A stretch of DNA of 64,000 nt from Aquila chrysaetos chrysaetos (Eukaryota; Chordata; Aves; Accipitriformes; Accipitridae). The stretch lies in contig NC_044006.1 of assembly GCF_900496995.4 (NCBI RefSeq), positions 31,309,120 through 31,373,119 of the forward strand, read 5' to 3'. The position numbers and the translations under genes are program-made. Every line of letters begins with the position of its first letter. The first letter of the stretch is position 1. Positions 35,401 to 48,074 of the stretch are shown piece after piece. The notes under the pieces are model-generated. The model did no database searches. It worked only from the letters and a program-made list of their open reading frames with translations, and was not told where the DNA came from.

Positions 35401-36306
35401 ATGATGCTATTGCTAACTCACACTATATTCACAGATAAAGCAGCATTTGCATGCCTTGAGTTTAGCAACACTTACACTGAAATTTTGTCTGGTTGAAATT
35501 TTGTCTTACTGGTTAATAAATTGGTAATTGTATAATGCTTTGATGACTTAAATTAATGGATGTGTATAGATATCATAACAGATTATCTTCCTGCATGTCC
35601 TACGCCATTTCTACCTTTTGAGGTTACATTTTGTATGCATGAGCTTACAGTATTCTTGTATGCAGAGATACTGCCCAGCAATTGCATCTACAAGTGAAAA
35701 TCAAAAGTGCACATCAGTGAAGCTCATTAGAAATCTTGGCTTCTCAACTGTATTTAGATAAATTCATAAACACATATTATTCTGTTCCTTACATCCCCAA
35801 AAAAGCCATGGCCCTCTTAGAGTTAGGTGGTGCAAACAGAAATATCAGTATTCTGGAAATGTAGTTCTACAAATAGAAAGAGTGAATATTAAAAGCCAGT
35901 TTCCACTCCATGATACTGGCTCCTGGTCCTGCAGGAGGAACCCATGTCAGTCTGTTGGACCCAGGAGTGGTGAAGGGAAGCTTAATCCACCCTTATACTC
36001 GACATCCTGAAGAATCCTGAAGAGACACAGACTGGACAGATGAACAAGCAGCAGCAAAATTAGAAAGCACATTCCAGAAATAAAAGAACTGCGTTTGATG
36101 GACCATTTGTGCTTATTCTTACACGAGCGATGATCCTGTAAAATGCAAGCTGTGTATCTATAACTGAGACACATTGCCACGAGCTTTGGATTTTTCCAAG
36201 CTGTCAAGTCTTTTCCAACCTTCAAAGTAGGTTTTAGCCCCCCAGGTGGTCTTAGGGTCTGAGGCAAAGTTATAACTATCCCAGGTTTGGTTTTCTGTAT
36301 TCTGTT

Positions 36307-36650
36307 TAGCCTGGAGAAAAGAAAGCTTAAAGGGATCTTATCAATGTACATACACGTCTGATGGGAGGGAGCAAAGAATAGGGAGCCAGGCTCTTCCCAG
36401 TGGCACCCACTGACAGGATAAGAGGCAGTGGGCACAAACTGAAATACATGAAACGCCACTTACAAGTAAGAAAACATGTTTTTACTACTGAGCACTGGCA
36501 CAGATAGGCCAGAGAAGTTATGGAGTGTCCATCCTTGGAGATTTTCAAAACCAAACTGGACATAGCCCTGAGTAACCTACTCCAGCGGACCCTATTTGGA
36601 CTGGCCAACTCCACAGGCGCCATCCAGCCTCAGAGATTCTGTGACTATAG
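36307..36650 (+). mobile_element. CR1 LINE 3' fragment
   Basis: It begins CTGGAGAAAAGAAAGC and passes through GAGCCAGGCTCTTCCCAGTG, GGGCACAAACTGAAA and GTCCATCCTTGGAGATTTTC to GATTCTGTGAC. This is the order of landmarks in the last 340 bp of CR1. Truncated at the 5' end as usual. The long minus-strand frame at 35947-36459 partly overlaps it antisense and is not a gene. Confidence 0.88.
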
Positions 36651-36944
36651 CCCAGGATCCATACCAAAGGAGCTGCTCAGTGATGCTTAGCAGGTCTGTG
36701 AGAGATCAGGAGAAAAGTTTGGGGTAAAGGCAGGAGTACCTGCAAAAGGATAGTGAGGGATTGGCCAGAAGGACTCATGCTGGCTAGATACCTGAGCAAC
36801 AGAAGTGAAAAACAGACCTCAAGAAGAAGGAGAAAGGAGGTAGGGACATGGCCGGTCCAGAAACAAATTTGTTTTATGAACCCAACTGTCTACCTCACGA
36901 CCTAAAGAATTGGAAAGGCCCATTTAAGCTGCTGAGCCACAACT

Positions 36945-36982
36945 CCTCCTCCCTCCTCCTCCCCTTCTTCCTTCACCTCTGC
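36945..36982. repeat. (TCC)n pyrimidine-rich tract
   Basis: CTCCTCCTCCCTCCTCCTCC followed by CCTTCTTCC. Confidence 0.85.
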
Positions 36983-38188
36983 TCTGGCTGCTGCAATGCT
37001 GCAATTACCCGTGAGGACATTGGAGACAATCTTCCTTTCCAATCCCTGTTTGTGTAGACATAGAAATACACAAAATATAAGGAATGAATATGCAGGAGTC
37101 TCTTTATGCCTCACTCACTCTGAATTTTAACATTCAGATTTTTAATTCAGACTTTAATCCTTTTCTAAAAAAATAAACAAACAACTCCCTCTCAAAAAAA
37201 AGAGCACCAAACTTTCTTGCTGCAGCAAAGTCATCCCGTGATTAGAGCAAAGACTCAGTTCACAAATGGACTAAACAGAAAAAAGGCTAAATTTGCAAGT
37301 GTTGATAGTTGCAACGAGTAATTCGTAACAGGTCTAAATAGCATCATAAGTCTGAGATCATAAGACTTTCCAAGAGGGACAGATTACTCAGACTTATTTC
37401 TATGCTGGCAGCAAGTGGTTATCTCAGAAATCATCAATGCAGAAAAAGGTTGAGTGCATTGCAAAGCCAGACCTCCCCCAAATAACACAGATTTCATTTT
37501 TGAGCTTCACACTTGGAAAATTTCCCTTTGGTGTACACTAGGTGTCAGGATTGGACTGAGAGGATGAGCCCACCCACACCATCACACAGCTCGGTGCATC
37601 AGGCTGGATGCCATTAGCACAACTAGTTTTGCTTAGGAATTATTTTTGTGAAGCACCCAATATTTACAAGCAGTAGTCTGCACAAACATCCTCTCTCCCC
37701 CACTTTGCCATATTTCATTTCGGCCAAAAGCCGCAGGCTTTGGAAGAGGGAAGAGACAACCTGAGATATTTTTCCAATACCAATGAGTATCTGCCACCAT
37801 TCTTCACCTTCCCCAGCTGCAGGAAAAAGAAGAAATAAACCCCCTCTAAACCACTTGGGTGAACAGACACTTTCTAGAGGAGCATCTAATAGACAGCAAC
37901 TTGGCACAGCACGGACTTGGCTGGAGAAAAGTGAGAACAAAGAGGAACCTGATCAGAACTACATTAAATTTGTAGGAGCCATATACACTCCCCATGACAC
38001 CTCAGGTAGGTAATTTCATTTCCCTGTGCCTTGACTACACAGCAGTAATTTCAAGATGGCAACTTATCTCTGCTTCATGGCAAAGGAGAGAGCGTGGACC
38101 AGGAGAGGAAAAACAAAAATCGCTCCCTTTGTGAGATGCTAGTGACACAAAAACAGTAACCCCAATAAACCATCCGTAATAATGAAAG

Positions 38189-38204
38189 GAAAAAAAAAAA
38201 AAAG
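38189..38204. repeat. Poly-A tract
   Basis: About 15 A between the two genes. Confidence 0.85.
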
Positions 38205-39326
38205 AGGCTCCCCTTTTAACTTCTGCAAGTGACCCAGTGCTGTCCACTTGTCCAGACAACAGTCAGGTAGGACTCTATTAGGTAAAGTGTTAACCAAAGG
38301 TGTCCTAAAGGGAAGGAAATGACACAGACAGAAAATGTGTTTGGAAGGATAGTATAATTTTGCATTTCTGTACAGCCTATTTGTGTAAAACATTTCAGGG
38401 TATTCTACAAGCAAAATACAGCTCTCAGGGAATTCCTAGAGATAAATCACATTTCATAAGCAGGAGGCGTTAAAGTGCATTCCTCTGTATTTGGTTTAGG
38501 CAGTGACCCAGCCCAGCTGCTGGAGTCACAAGTTATGGTGGTGGTGAAGGTCAACACCACAAACATGAAGCGCAGGGTAAAACAGATGAAAATAACTGAA
38601 ACAAGGTGACATCAGAGCATTTGGGCAATGGAGATGTCTAGCAAAACACTGTGGAGAGGTGTCAAACCTCAGGGTGAGCGTGCCCAGAATTGCAGTGATC
38701 CTCTCTAAGGGAGCGAGGGGCATCTGTAACACTGCAAAAACACACCAGCTCTTTTCATGCAACAACCAGCCATGATTTTAATGTAACTGCCACATAGCAG
38801 TGCTACATACACTGGCTGGTGCAGTTTTGATGTTGGACATAGTTACAAACCTGTAGTGTATAACAGAATGCAAATTCACAGTGAGTAACGTTTTAGAAAA
38901 TATAAATAATAGAATTGGTAGGTAGCAAGGATACTTATAACAGAGCAGGGTCAGCCTAGTTTTTGTAGAAGAAATTTTGCCTCACAAAACTTTGAGACTT
39001 CCTTGGAGGAACCAATAATGGTTTGCAGTTCTCCATTTTGACAAGGTCCTACTCCAAAGCCTATCAAAGGTACTGAGCTGTCATGGATTGACAGAAGATC
39101 GTAACATGTGATCTTAAGATGGGTAAATAACTGGTTAACAATGGGGGAAAGAAAAAAAAAAAAAAAGAGTAGGATAAAACAGTCAGCTTTCATAGTAAAG
39201 GAGGATTGTCCTCTCTGCTATTCAACGTGCTTATCCAGAAGATGTGATTTAGAAAAGGTGTGGATGGAAGAGGAAAACAAGCAGGGAACAGAAATGAAGG
39301 ATATAAGGTTAAAAAAATTTAAAAAG

Positions 39327-39372
39327 GAGAAGAAGAAGAAGAAGAAGAAGCAGCAGCAGCAGCAGCAGCAGC
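39327..39372. repeat. Compound trinucleotide repeat (AAG)n(CAG)7
   Basis: About seven or eight AAG units run straight into seven CAG units, 39351-39372. On the PDE1C strand this reads (CTG)7(CTT)n. It sits inside the ancient CR1 remnant, about 1.2 kb past the PDE1C stop. Confidence 0.95.
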
Positions 39373-39479
39373 TACTTCAGCGTAATTGGCAAAACCACCA
39401 ATTCAGTGTTGGTAAGTGCAGATCAACGCATATAGGGAGAGGCAAACCCAACTCCCCAACTTCATATGTGCATTTGGGC

Positions 39480-40572
39480 TACAAATTAATGAGGATTTAT
39501 TATAGATAATTCTACAGAAACTACTACTCAGTGCTCAAGGAGGTTCAAAAAGGAAAGTACAACTTTAAAAACTATTCCAAAAGGCATGGAAGATGAAACA
39601 GAAAGTGTCATTACATTATTTTATAAATTTCTGGTATACCTGCATCTTGAGTACTCCATTCAGTACTCATCCTCTCCTTTCAAAAAGAGATTAAAAAAAA
39701 AAAGAGAAAGAGAAAAGCAGCAAGGAAGATAAGAAGTAGAGTAGGTTTGCTTGTGAGGAGAGTACAAACAGGACAGAGTTCACTGGCCTGGAACGGGAGA
39801 GCTGAGGTGGTACGTAAATCACCAGGGGCCCGGAAAAAGAGGGCAGAGAGTTATTTGCCACTGTTTCTCACAGTGTAAAACCAGGGGGCAAGAGGAACTT
39901 CTTCAGAGGGGGCACGTTCAGCTGTGAAACTCAGGCCCATGGGTTTGGTGCTCTCTGTGCACCAAGAGAACACATGAGATCAAACTCAACTAAATTAATG
40001 CCACAAAAGACAATCGGTGTTATTTAACGTCCATCAGAGTTTGTGCAATGAACAATTTTAACGCTGTGCTATGTCTTCTTTTTCCAATGAGTGAAGCGAG
40101 AGGACTCTGTACTCTGGCCTCCTACCTTCTTCCGCCTGAATACCCATCACACTAACGACAGGACGACATTTGTTCTCAGTACAGCTAGGCAAGAAAAAAC
40201 TTTCCCAGGCTGTCTGAAACAGGAGTTGTTGTCTTACCTGTGGTAGGCGGAAGGTCACACTGAGAACACCATAAGGAGCCCAACAATCTAGGGAAACATT
40301 AGGCTCCTTAATTTGACAGGAGATAGTGGTATACAATTACTTCTTTTAAGGTAACAGCCAATAATTTAGTACTAAGTGGGCACATGCTGCAATAATAAGG
40401 CGGCTATTGAGAACATTTCTGTCCATTATATTGTTTAGCTAAATCATACACTTGCTTTTATCTAGAATTGCAGCTGCTGTACAATGCAGTGTGGCCTGTG
40501 CAATGATTACACAATGTCCTCTGACTGCCTGTGAGAAGCATCGTTCCAGAAGATGCCTCTTTATGTCTTCTG
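39480..40572 (-). other. PDE1C: Probable 3' UTR of PDE1C
   Basis: Downstream of the PDE1C stop on the minus strand, the first canonical AATAAA is at 39496-39501 (TTTATT on the plus strand), suggesting a UTR of about 1.1 kb. Much of its distal half overlaps an ancient plus-strand CR1 remnant, so the transcript would carry antisense CR1 sequence. The end point is inferred only. Confidence 0.4.
39496..39501 (-). terminator. PDE1C: Candidate poly(A) signal of PDE1C
   Basis: AATAAA on the minus strand, the first canonical signal after the PDE1C stop. It sits inside the old CR1 remnant, so the signal may be repeat-derived. Confidence 0.35.
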
Positions 40573-40742
40573 CTATTTCCTATTCCAGCTCTGGGAAATA
40601 TGTTGGATCTTCTTCATCCTTCCCCTCTGGTCAAGCAGCTTACATCTCACCAGATGTTCCTCCGATTTCTTGTGGAAGGCTGGGAAATAGTCTCCTGAGC
40701 TGTGAGTGGGCCTCCTGAGGTGACACAGCTGAGGTTTGATGG
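40573..40742 (-). CDS. PDE1C: PDE1C terminal coding exon (partial gene)
   Basis: PDE1C is a Ca2+/calmodulin-activated phosphodiesterase that hydrolyses cAMP and cGMP. Only its C-terminal tail is here; the GAF-free catalytic domain and calmodulin sites lie outside. The minus-strand exon starts after TTCTTCCTTTGTCACCGCCAG (40743 upward), with two bases completing a codon, then IKPQLCHLRRPTHSSGDY and onward to LLDQRGRMKKIQHISQSW and NRK, with TAG at 40573-40575. Against remembered human PDE1C, the landmarks IKP, RP, SS, KK, EH, LDQR, MKKIQ, IS and WNRK all match in order. It gives 55 full codons plus one split codon. The frame is open further upstream, but that part does not resemble PDE1C, which supports the acceptor. 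No other PDE1C exon is recognised up to 64000. Confidence 0.92.
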
Positions 40743-42164
40743 CTGGCGGTGACAAAGGAAGAACAATGATGGTTACCACGCCTAGCATTCACTTGCTGGT
40801 GGACAAGAAACGAATTCCTCAGAAGCTGCATCCATCCCACTCGGCACAGCCTGTCTATGCAAAGGAGGGTTTCTCAGCCTGAGAGCCAGGACTCTTTTGG
40901 ATTAATGGGTAGTTACAGAGGGTTAGAAAAAGGTTCAGGGAAAAAAAAAGTGAAAATATGAATCATAAGTATAGATGTAAAACTCTAGAATGAAAAACAC
41001 AGACATCTCCAAAAACTGAAATTTGGGCAATTAAGAACTTTGGATTACTTGATCTTGAAATCATGCCCTTATTCAGACATTCCAGAAGACTTCACCAACA
41101 CAGGTGAATCCCAAGGAACATTATCAAGGTTAGGAAACAGCAGTTTAGACAGAAGATGAAAGTGCCAAAAGTCTAAATGTAGAAGCAACTTTATACTTAC
41201 CTATGTACATGTAGGTAGCTAAACACCTGTTTTCAAAATATCATTGAACAAGGTCATTTTAAGGCAATAAATCTGGCTTGAGATCACATTTCCCAGAATT
41301 CAGGAATAGGTGGATCTGAGGGGTTTCGTATGATTTTCCAGTAAACTACAGGCCATGGTGAAAGTCACAAGTGGGCTACATATGTATCTGACTATTCTCA
41401 ACTTCTTGAATCTGTTTATTTGAATCTATGTCTTGCTTTCTTACATCTTTAATTAGGTAGAATAAAAAATTAAACATGACTATGACCAAAATGTATTTAT
41501 CTTATGCTTAGTTATTATTTGCAAAATAACCAAGTAATAAGTCAATAATTAGCATGATAAGCACTTTAAAAGAAAAGTCATTGCTCTCAGCATGAATCCT
41601 AAGAAGCAAAAAGATTCCCATGTGAGCTAGCTAACATCAAATGCTAGAACAGTCACACTCTCATCTTGTTAAACTCCTTGAGTGATTAATCATACTCTAA
41701 AATGTCTTGGGAAACAAAAAAACCTATGGATTTCATAAACTTTAGAAATACACATCCAGATCACTGCATAATCATAATCTTTCCTGTTCTCAAATAGACT
41801 AGATTGACATTCGTTAAAAGCTTGAAAAATATCCAGGTGAGTTACTGTTCTTTGAGGCACATCCACTTTTCAGATTAATTCCATTTTCTGTACTCAGCAT
41901 GGATTCAGCCAAACTGTTATTGGATTTTTCATTGCTCAGCATGGGGGAATGTTTATTGTTAACTGGAATTTTACTGGAGTTGTTGCCAGCAGAGATGACT
42001 TGGCTAATAGGTTTAAGGGGGTTTATCCAGCACACTGACAGTGCTGTTTATCATCCTCATACAGGAGTTGATAATGGGGATCCATGACATTTAATTTCTT
42101 CAGGCTTTAGTGACTCAAAGGGATGGGGAAAAGAGTCTCTCAGAACTCTATGGAGTTCTGTTCC

Positions 42165-42320
42165 CAAATTTCTCACTGACTTCTTGTGTGACCTGGGCTA
42201 TAAGATTTACCCCAGTTTCTCCACATGTAAAATGGGAATAAAAATGAGAATACTAACCTCACAGGGGTTTTGTGGGCTTCAGGAGCTTCACACATGGAGT
42301 GTTGTAAGTATTACGAGTTT
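42165..42320 (+). mobile_element. MIR-type SINE
   Basis: GTGTGACCTGGGC, CCCCAGTTTCTCCACATG, TAAAATGGGAATAAAAATGA, CTAACCTCACAGGGGTTTTG run in the order of the MIR core and 3' half in sense orientation. About 155 bp, the best MIR copy in the window. Confidence 0.75.
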
Positions 42321-42349
42321 CTAACCTTGATGCCCCTGGCATTGATTTC

Positions 42350-42368
42350 CTTTTTTTTTTTTTTTTTT
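42350..42368. repeat. Poly-T tract
   Basis: About 19 T shortly after the MIR element at 42165-42320. Confidence 0.85.
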
Positions 42369-45300
42369 AATTTAGGGAAAATAAATAATTATTTTTTAAG
42401 ATCATGGCTACCATCAAGGCAATGAAAGCAGAGAATAGGTATTTGGACAGTGCCAGCGTAGACTGGAATAGTTACACAAGTAGCATCATGCAGAAAGACT
42501 CTCTGTGTGTCATTCAGACACTGATTTAGGAAGGAGGCAAGAGTGCATTAGCCACTCTGCTCTGGCCAGTGGGATGTGCAACCAGCATGTTACAGAACAG
42601 CATCCATGCAAACCTTAGATTTGGCTAGGAGGGCATCCACGCAGTATTTCCTCTTATCCTTTCTTTGATACAACTCTTCTTTTGACTTTTGAGAGAGGTC
42701 AGAACTCCCTCTAGCTGCTTGGTATAAACACCTGCCCTATGTCAACATTATGTCTTGATTTGCTTAAGATATAATGGTCATCACAGATGAAAGAATGAAT
42801 GCCAGAGCTGCTGCTTAGTAGACAACTGCAAATGAAAAATGAGTGTAGATGGCTGGGAAGATCTCACCCAGCGTTAGTCCTCAGGTTCTGCTTGCAGCCC
42901 TACAGTTAAGGGCTGCCAACCTCATACCACCCTATGCCCTTCCTGAGGGACACACACCTTTAACTGATATATTTTTAAAGAGTTCTGCTAAGCAGAAATG
43001 AGTATGTAATCTGCTTCTAAGTTTCTGGTAAAACCCCGTAGGTTGGATCTGATGCACCTTAGATTTAACTACAGAGATCGTGTCAAAGTGGGGCAGGATT
43101 TGAGGTTATCTGCAAACACATTTGCAGCAGAACAACTAATAGATTTCAGAGAACGATGCAACTTGTACAATGCTTATATGAAGGAACAAGAATTGTTCAT
43201 TTCCCCATCCCTCTTGCCCCCTCCATGCAAAACACAAAAGCAGCCTACTGCTACACTCCACACAACTCCAATTAGATTAATAGCTTGAGGCACTATACCA
43301 GAAGCTATTATTTTGTATTAGCAGTGATGGATACTCCTATAAGCAGACATAGCTAATGCATGAGAGACTGGTTTGGAAGCAGAGGCACATACACAGAAGG
43401 GCAGGTGAACAAATGTGCCACATTTGCCACAGTTTAAACCATTCATCCATGAGTCAAGAAACCACAGGAGTACCAAATACTGCCACAAGTTCTGCCCTTT
43501 AAAATGATCCTAAGATGTGCCATGCATCCACTGGGTGAGGTCAACAAGACAGCTGATCAAAACCCAATTATTTTGCAGATGATCACTTGAACTAACAGTC
43601 CAGACAATGCCAAGAGCTTCAATCTCATGGATAATCTGAACCAGAGAAAAACATTTATTGAGGAGTCTGCCCTCAGTTAATCGAGCATGATGGACATTTC
43701 ACATGAGCTTGAAGCCAGGGGATGCATCACCACAGTCCACAAGAATTATTGTACTCTATAGTAAAAATTTTAGCTGGAATTTTCCTGGTTCCACTGACTT
43801 CCCTGCAAATATACTGATTTGCGATAGTTTTTACCCCATTGCAATGAGAAGGAAATTATTGCTAACAATGCTTATTGACAAAAATACTATATAGTCATCT
43901 TGAAGTATTTCAAACTACTCAAAGTTGTTAGAGCAACAAACACTCTTGTTGTTACGTAGCAATTCCACTCTGATCAGAAAACAGAACAAGACAAGGCAAA
44001 ACACTGATATCCTTTTCTTTTCCTTTCCAAGCATTTTAAAGCAGATAGATATAAACATTTCTATTCATTCAAAAGGCACATCCCATCAAAAAAGCCATTG
44101 AAATGTCATTTTCTTTAATGTCATTACTACACTCACTGAGTGAATAGCACGTTTTTTAGACACAAATACCTGTTGGGAAGCAATTTGCCTCTGATAAAAA
44201 TTAAGAACAGTCAGCTGAGCAGCCACATCTGCAAATGGGATTTGAGTGGTCACTGCTGGCACTTAGTACTGGAGGGAAAGGAAAAGGCAACAGGGAAAGA
44301 AAACAGGAAACTGGAAGGGGGAAAACCCATTCACATCTGTCCCCGAGCTAGTGGCAGTCCGCTGCCATGCTGCTGCCTCTGCTTCTGGAAAAGGACCGAA
44401 CCATAGCTTCCCACCACCTTTGCACAGAAGGAGTTCCAGCAGTGAAACACACCTGGTTCACAGGGCAGCACTGGTGCTGGAGGAGGCCAATTTGGCCTCA
44501 GCACTACAAGACAATGCAGGTGAGTGTAGATGAGGATGAAGACTGAGACATTGCTGTCTCTCGCAGCTGTCCTTGCCTCGCGAGGGGATGCTGTGGCTTT
44601 GCAGAGGCACTGGGATGGAAATAGTGTCTGGGACACAGCTTGGTCCAGACAGAAGTACTCCTTATCCATCTCCAGACACTCATGCAAGCACTAAGGTTCT
44701 CTGGCACAGCATGGATAAGGCATTAATGTGTTCCCTTGCCGAACCAGCCGTGGTTAGTGGCCTGCGGGGACATCCTGAAGACAGACCTTCTGCCATCTCT
44801 CCTGACCCCTCAGCCCCCTGCAGAGCTACTGCAACTTTTGCCTTCAACTACTATGCAGGCAGGATAAAGAAAATCCTAGAAGGACAACAGGGAAGATGAA
44901 AGGCTTTTATGATCAGTAAAGCTGATTTACTGATTTAGCTAAAATATTCATCAGTGAGGTAAGGGAACTATTTCATTGGGAATTTTTACTGGGAGATGAC
45001 ACAGGAAAGCTAGGGATACCGGCATTTCTAATTCAGCGTTCTGCTGCTAAATCAAGGGAGCACATCCAGGAGGCATTCTCCTTTCTCCCTTTTGCTGCCT
45101 TTGCCAACAAAGGAGATATTCTGCTGTAATTATCAAGAAGATCCGCAGGAAAGAGGTGCAGGAGAACCAAGACTGTGCTCCATTAGAGACGCTCAAGAAA
45201 TGTTCTAAACTTGGGAAGAATCAGTCTCCTAGGAGTGTTAAGAAAATCTGTGTGTTTATACAAAATACACTGCTCTCTCCAATGAGGCACCTCAAGGAGA

Positions 45301-48074
45301 GAGTCCAAAGTCTCCATATTATTCTCATACTAAATCCAAAACATAACGCTATACCAGCTACTAGAAAGAAAATTAACTCTATCCCAGCCAAAACCAGGAC
45401 AGACAGCGATAGCAGCGATGGGCTATTTTTACAGTTTGGAAGAGCTGTCATTTGCCTGGCTGTGCTTTGGTCATGGATCCAAATGTTCTAGGTCTAATAT
45501 GACCAACCTTTCCTTCCACCACACCAGTGTCACCTCCGCGCACTTGCTTCGCAAAGCTTGACTGACTTCCATGGCGGGCTGTTGGCACCGACCATCCCAA
45601 CCCATGGCTCTGGTTACACTTTGGCTTTCCTTCAGGCTGCGGCTGTCGAAATCACCCCCCTCACGCCCCAGGAAAAGGGTTTGTGTCCAGCTAGAGCAAG
45701 TCCCTGGTCCTCCTGGCTGTGGGGCCTCATGGGCTTTAGCTCTGGCACAGAGAGCGACGGCTAATAGGGGTGGTCTCTGGGCTGCAGGGTTGGTTTCTGC
45801 CATGGCCTGAGGGAAGAGTAACAGCAGCAGCTTTGTCCTTGGGAGCCGGGTGGCAGAGGAGGTGTCAGGGACACCCAGCAGCTGGCCCAGTGCATGGCCA
45901 CCAGGGGCAGGGAGAGACCCCTGGGCCTCCTGGGCACAGGGACAGCCTGTGGAATGATTGCTGGATGTGACTTATTGGTATGACAGCCCCCACCCCGCCC
46001 CTGTCAAGGGAAGGTGAACCTCCAGGGTGGAATGCAGTGGACACATAAAGAATCGGTTCCATGGTAGTTCCCTAAGCAACATAACCTGCAACTTTAGATG
46101 TTAGCAACACCAGGGGAGCTTGGTATGCTGACTCTGAAAAGTAACATGGAGGGCGGAGCGGAGTGGAGATGCTGCGGCCAGGCTCTGTGATCGTAGGGAT
46201 AGGGAACTGGAACGATAGGAATGAGAACGGTTGGTCCCTGCATTGAATCCAGTGAAGCAAGGAGGTAAAATAATGGGGGTTCTGTCTAGCTAATGCTCTA
46301 CTTCTCATTTATATCACACGTGCCCAGTTCTGGGGTACTGACACGCAACGTTATGTCCTTTAGGTGAACTTTGTTCATTATAATATCATTATAATACCAA
46401 AACACACCTCCATCCCAAAAGTTACCCACCTCCAAGGTGTGACCGCTCCCCGCACTGAGCACGTGCTCTGAATTTTCTCTAGCATATACTTTGAAAAGCA
46501 AAGCGAGAGAACTTTATACCAATCAAAGTAAAGGTATGTATGACTAGAGTCACTCAAGCTCCACCTAAAAAAATGAGAAAATATAAAAGGGCTTAAGAGA
46601 GGAGAAATGTTAGGGAAGATACCATCATAGACAAGTCGGTAGGACTCTGCAGTGCAGGTGCCAGGCCCATCCAGGAGACAGGGGCAGGGACGGGCACACC
46701 TACAACATGGCTCAGGCAGGGACTGAAGGCCCCAGGCTGAGCTGAGACATGTCCCCCGGGCCCTTGGCAGGAGACGGGGAGGGTGGGGGTCCCAGGGGAG
46801 GCCGGGCTCAGCCGTTGAGGTCTATGAGCACTCCTAAGATCCTGACAGAAATAGATTTCCAAATGTTTCCAAGCTACAGAAAGAAAAATGTGGTCACTCA
46901 GTGATTGTAAATAATACTTCTGGGTACATCAGTACCCCTACTGTGCTTCCTCACCATACAAAGTGCAGGCTCCTTGGAGAAATTGTTGGTTCATCCTCTT
47001 TGCACTGAAAAAAAGGATTCTTTTCAGCAGGCAGCAGACATGGCCGCAGCAGCTGGGCTCCCTGCAGCACTGTGAGATGCAGCTGAGCTGCCAGCGGACT
47101 CTGTTTTCACCAATGGTCAAGCCCAGGTGGGAGCACTTGCAGGGCTCTCTCCTGCACGCAGCCACCTAACGTCATAAAACTTCCCCAGCTTTGTGACCTC
47201 TCGCGTGTTTCTTCCTCTTGTGCACTTCAAATTGACAAGGCACAGCTTCAAATGTTAGTGATGAGGAGGACTCACCAACCTGCCAGCAAAGAGACAGATG
47301 GGATCACGCACACACGTGCCTGTTCTTGTCAGCCTCACTCCTTCAGAAGTGAGACTAAACCCAAAGCAATAAAGCTTCCCCTTTTTATTCAAGAAGCTGC
47401 ATGCGATTAGCAGAAAAAACAGCAAGACAATAGCATTTTCTCAATTACAAAATTGCGTGTGTGTGTTTACAGCACTGTTTCTTAGCCATACATTAATTAG
47501 TGGCTGCTTCCAACAAAAGCAACCCCCCTGAAACATGATCTATATAGAGCATAAAGAAACAACACCATAATGGCTGTAAACAAAATGCATGACTGGACTA
47601 CATACGTGGAAAATATCACGCTATTATCTACTCCCCATCACATACTGTAAATAGTTGTGCAGGAAGGGCTGATTTCCAAACTGTACCAGAGTAAACAGTT
47701 TGCTGTGTAAGCCACAGTAACATGGCATGAGCAGGAAGGTACCACTGTTAAAGAGCCAAATAGAGAAAACCCCCTGGGTCCCTAAACCAATCGGTGCCAA
47801 AACATACACTGAGGTGGGAGGTATCTAACAAAAAGAGAGTCAAAACACAGCTAGTCATTTCTGTAAGTGCCAGACAGAAGGCACCTTCCTATAATTCAAT
47901 GTCAGATCATCACAGTGAGTATTGCTACTGGAAGTAAGGCTGGCAACAAATGCACAGTGTCTGTTTGCAAAAAGGGACACTATTAGGTTGATTGCTCCCC
48001 TCTCTTGAAGGTGCATCCTCCCAGCTGCTGTTCTTCTAATCATAACAACAGATCTCTAGATTGGATAGTATTAA

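Larger units (their letters stand above)
33791..36306. other. Intergenic region, left part
   Basis: AT-rich sequence between the convergent genes with a poly-A tract and one MIR-like fragment. A 13-bp word, TGAAATTTTGTCT, is directly repeated at 35478 and 35494. No coding evidence. Confidence 0.55.
36651..38929. other. Intergenic region, right part
   Basis: Simple repeats only. A donor-like CCTCAG|GTAGGT at about 38007 ends a 76-codon chance frame that matches nothing known to me. Confidence 0.5.
38930..39990 (+). mobile_element. Ancient CR1-type LINE remnant (end of reverse transcriptase and 3' region)
   Basis: The order of landmarks matches old CR1 elements of turtle and crocodile type: ACTGGTTAACAATGG and GTAGGATAAAACAGTCA near 39130-39190; the reverse-transcriptase C-terminal segment QFSVGKCRSTHIGRG near 39400; CATCTTGAGTACTCC with TTCAGTACTC near 39645; GAACTTCTTCAGAGG near 39895; and GTGAAACTC near 39925. 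It is heavily broken, and A-rich and triplet repeats have grown inside it. It lies between the PPP1R17 and PDE1C 3' ends and probably overlaps the PDE1C 3' UTR in antisense. Confidence 0.65.

Noticed and set aside
35947..36459. 170-codon minus-strand frame
   Set aside because: Its upstream part is antisense to a clear CR1 copy, and the rest has no recognisable protein features or PDE1C similarity.
39108..39509. Frame with poly-lysine and poly-glutamine
   Set aside because: The homopolymers come from the A-run and (AAG)(CAG) repeat, and the rest is a decayed CR1 reverse-transcriptase segment.
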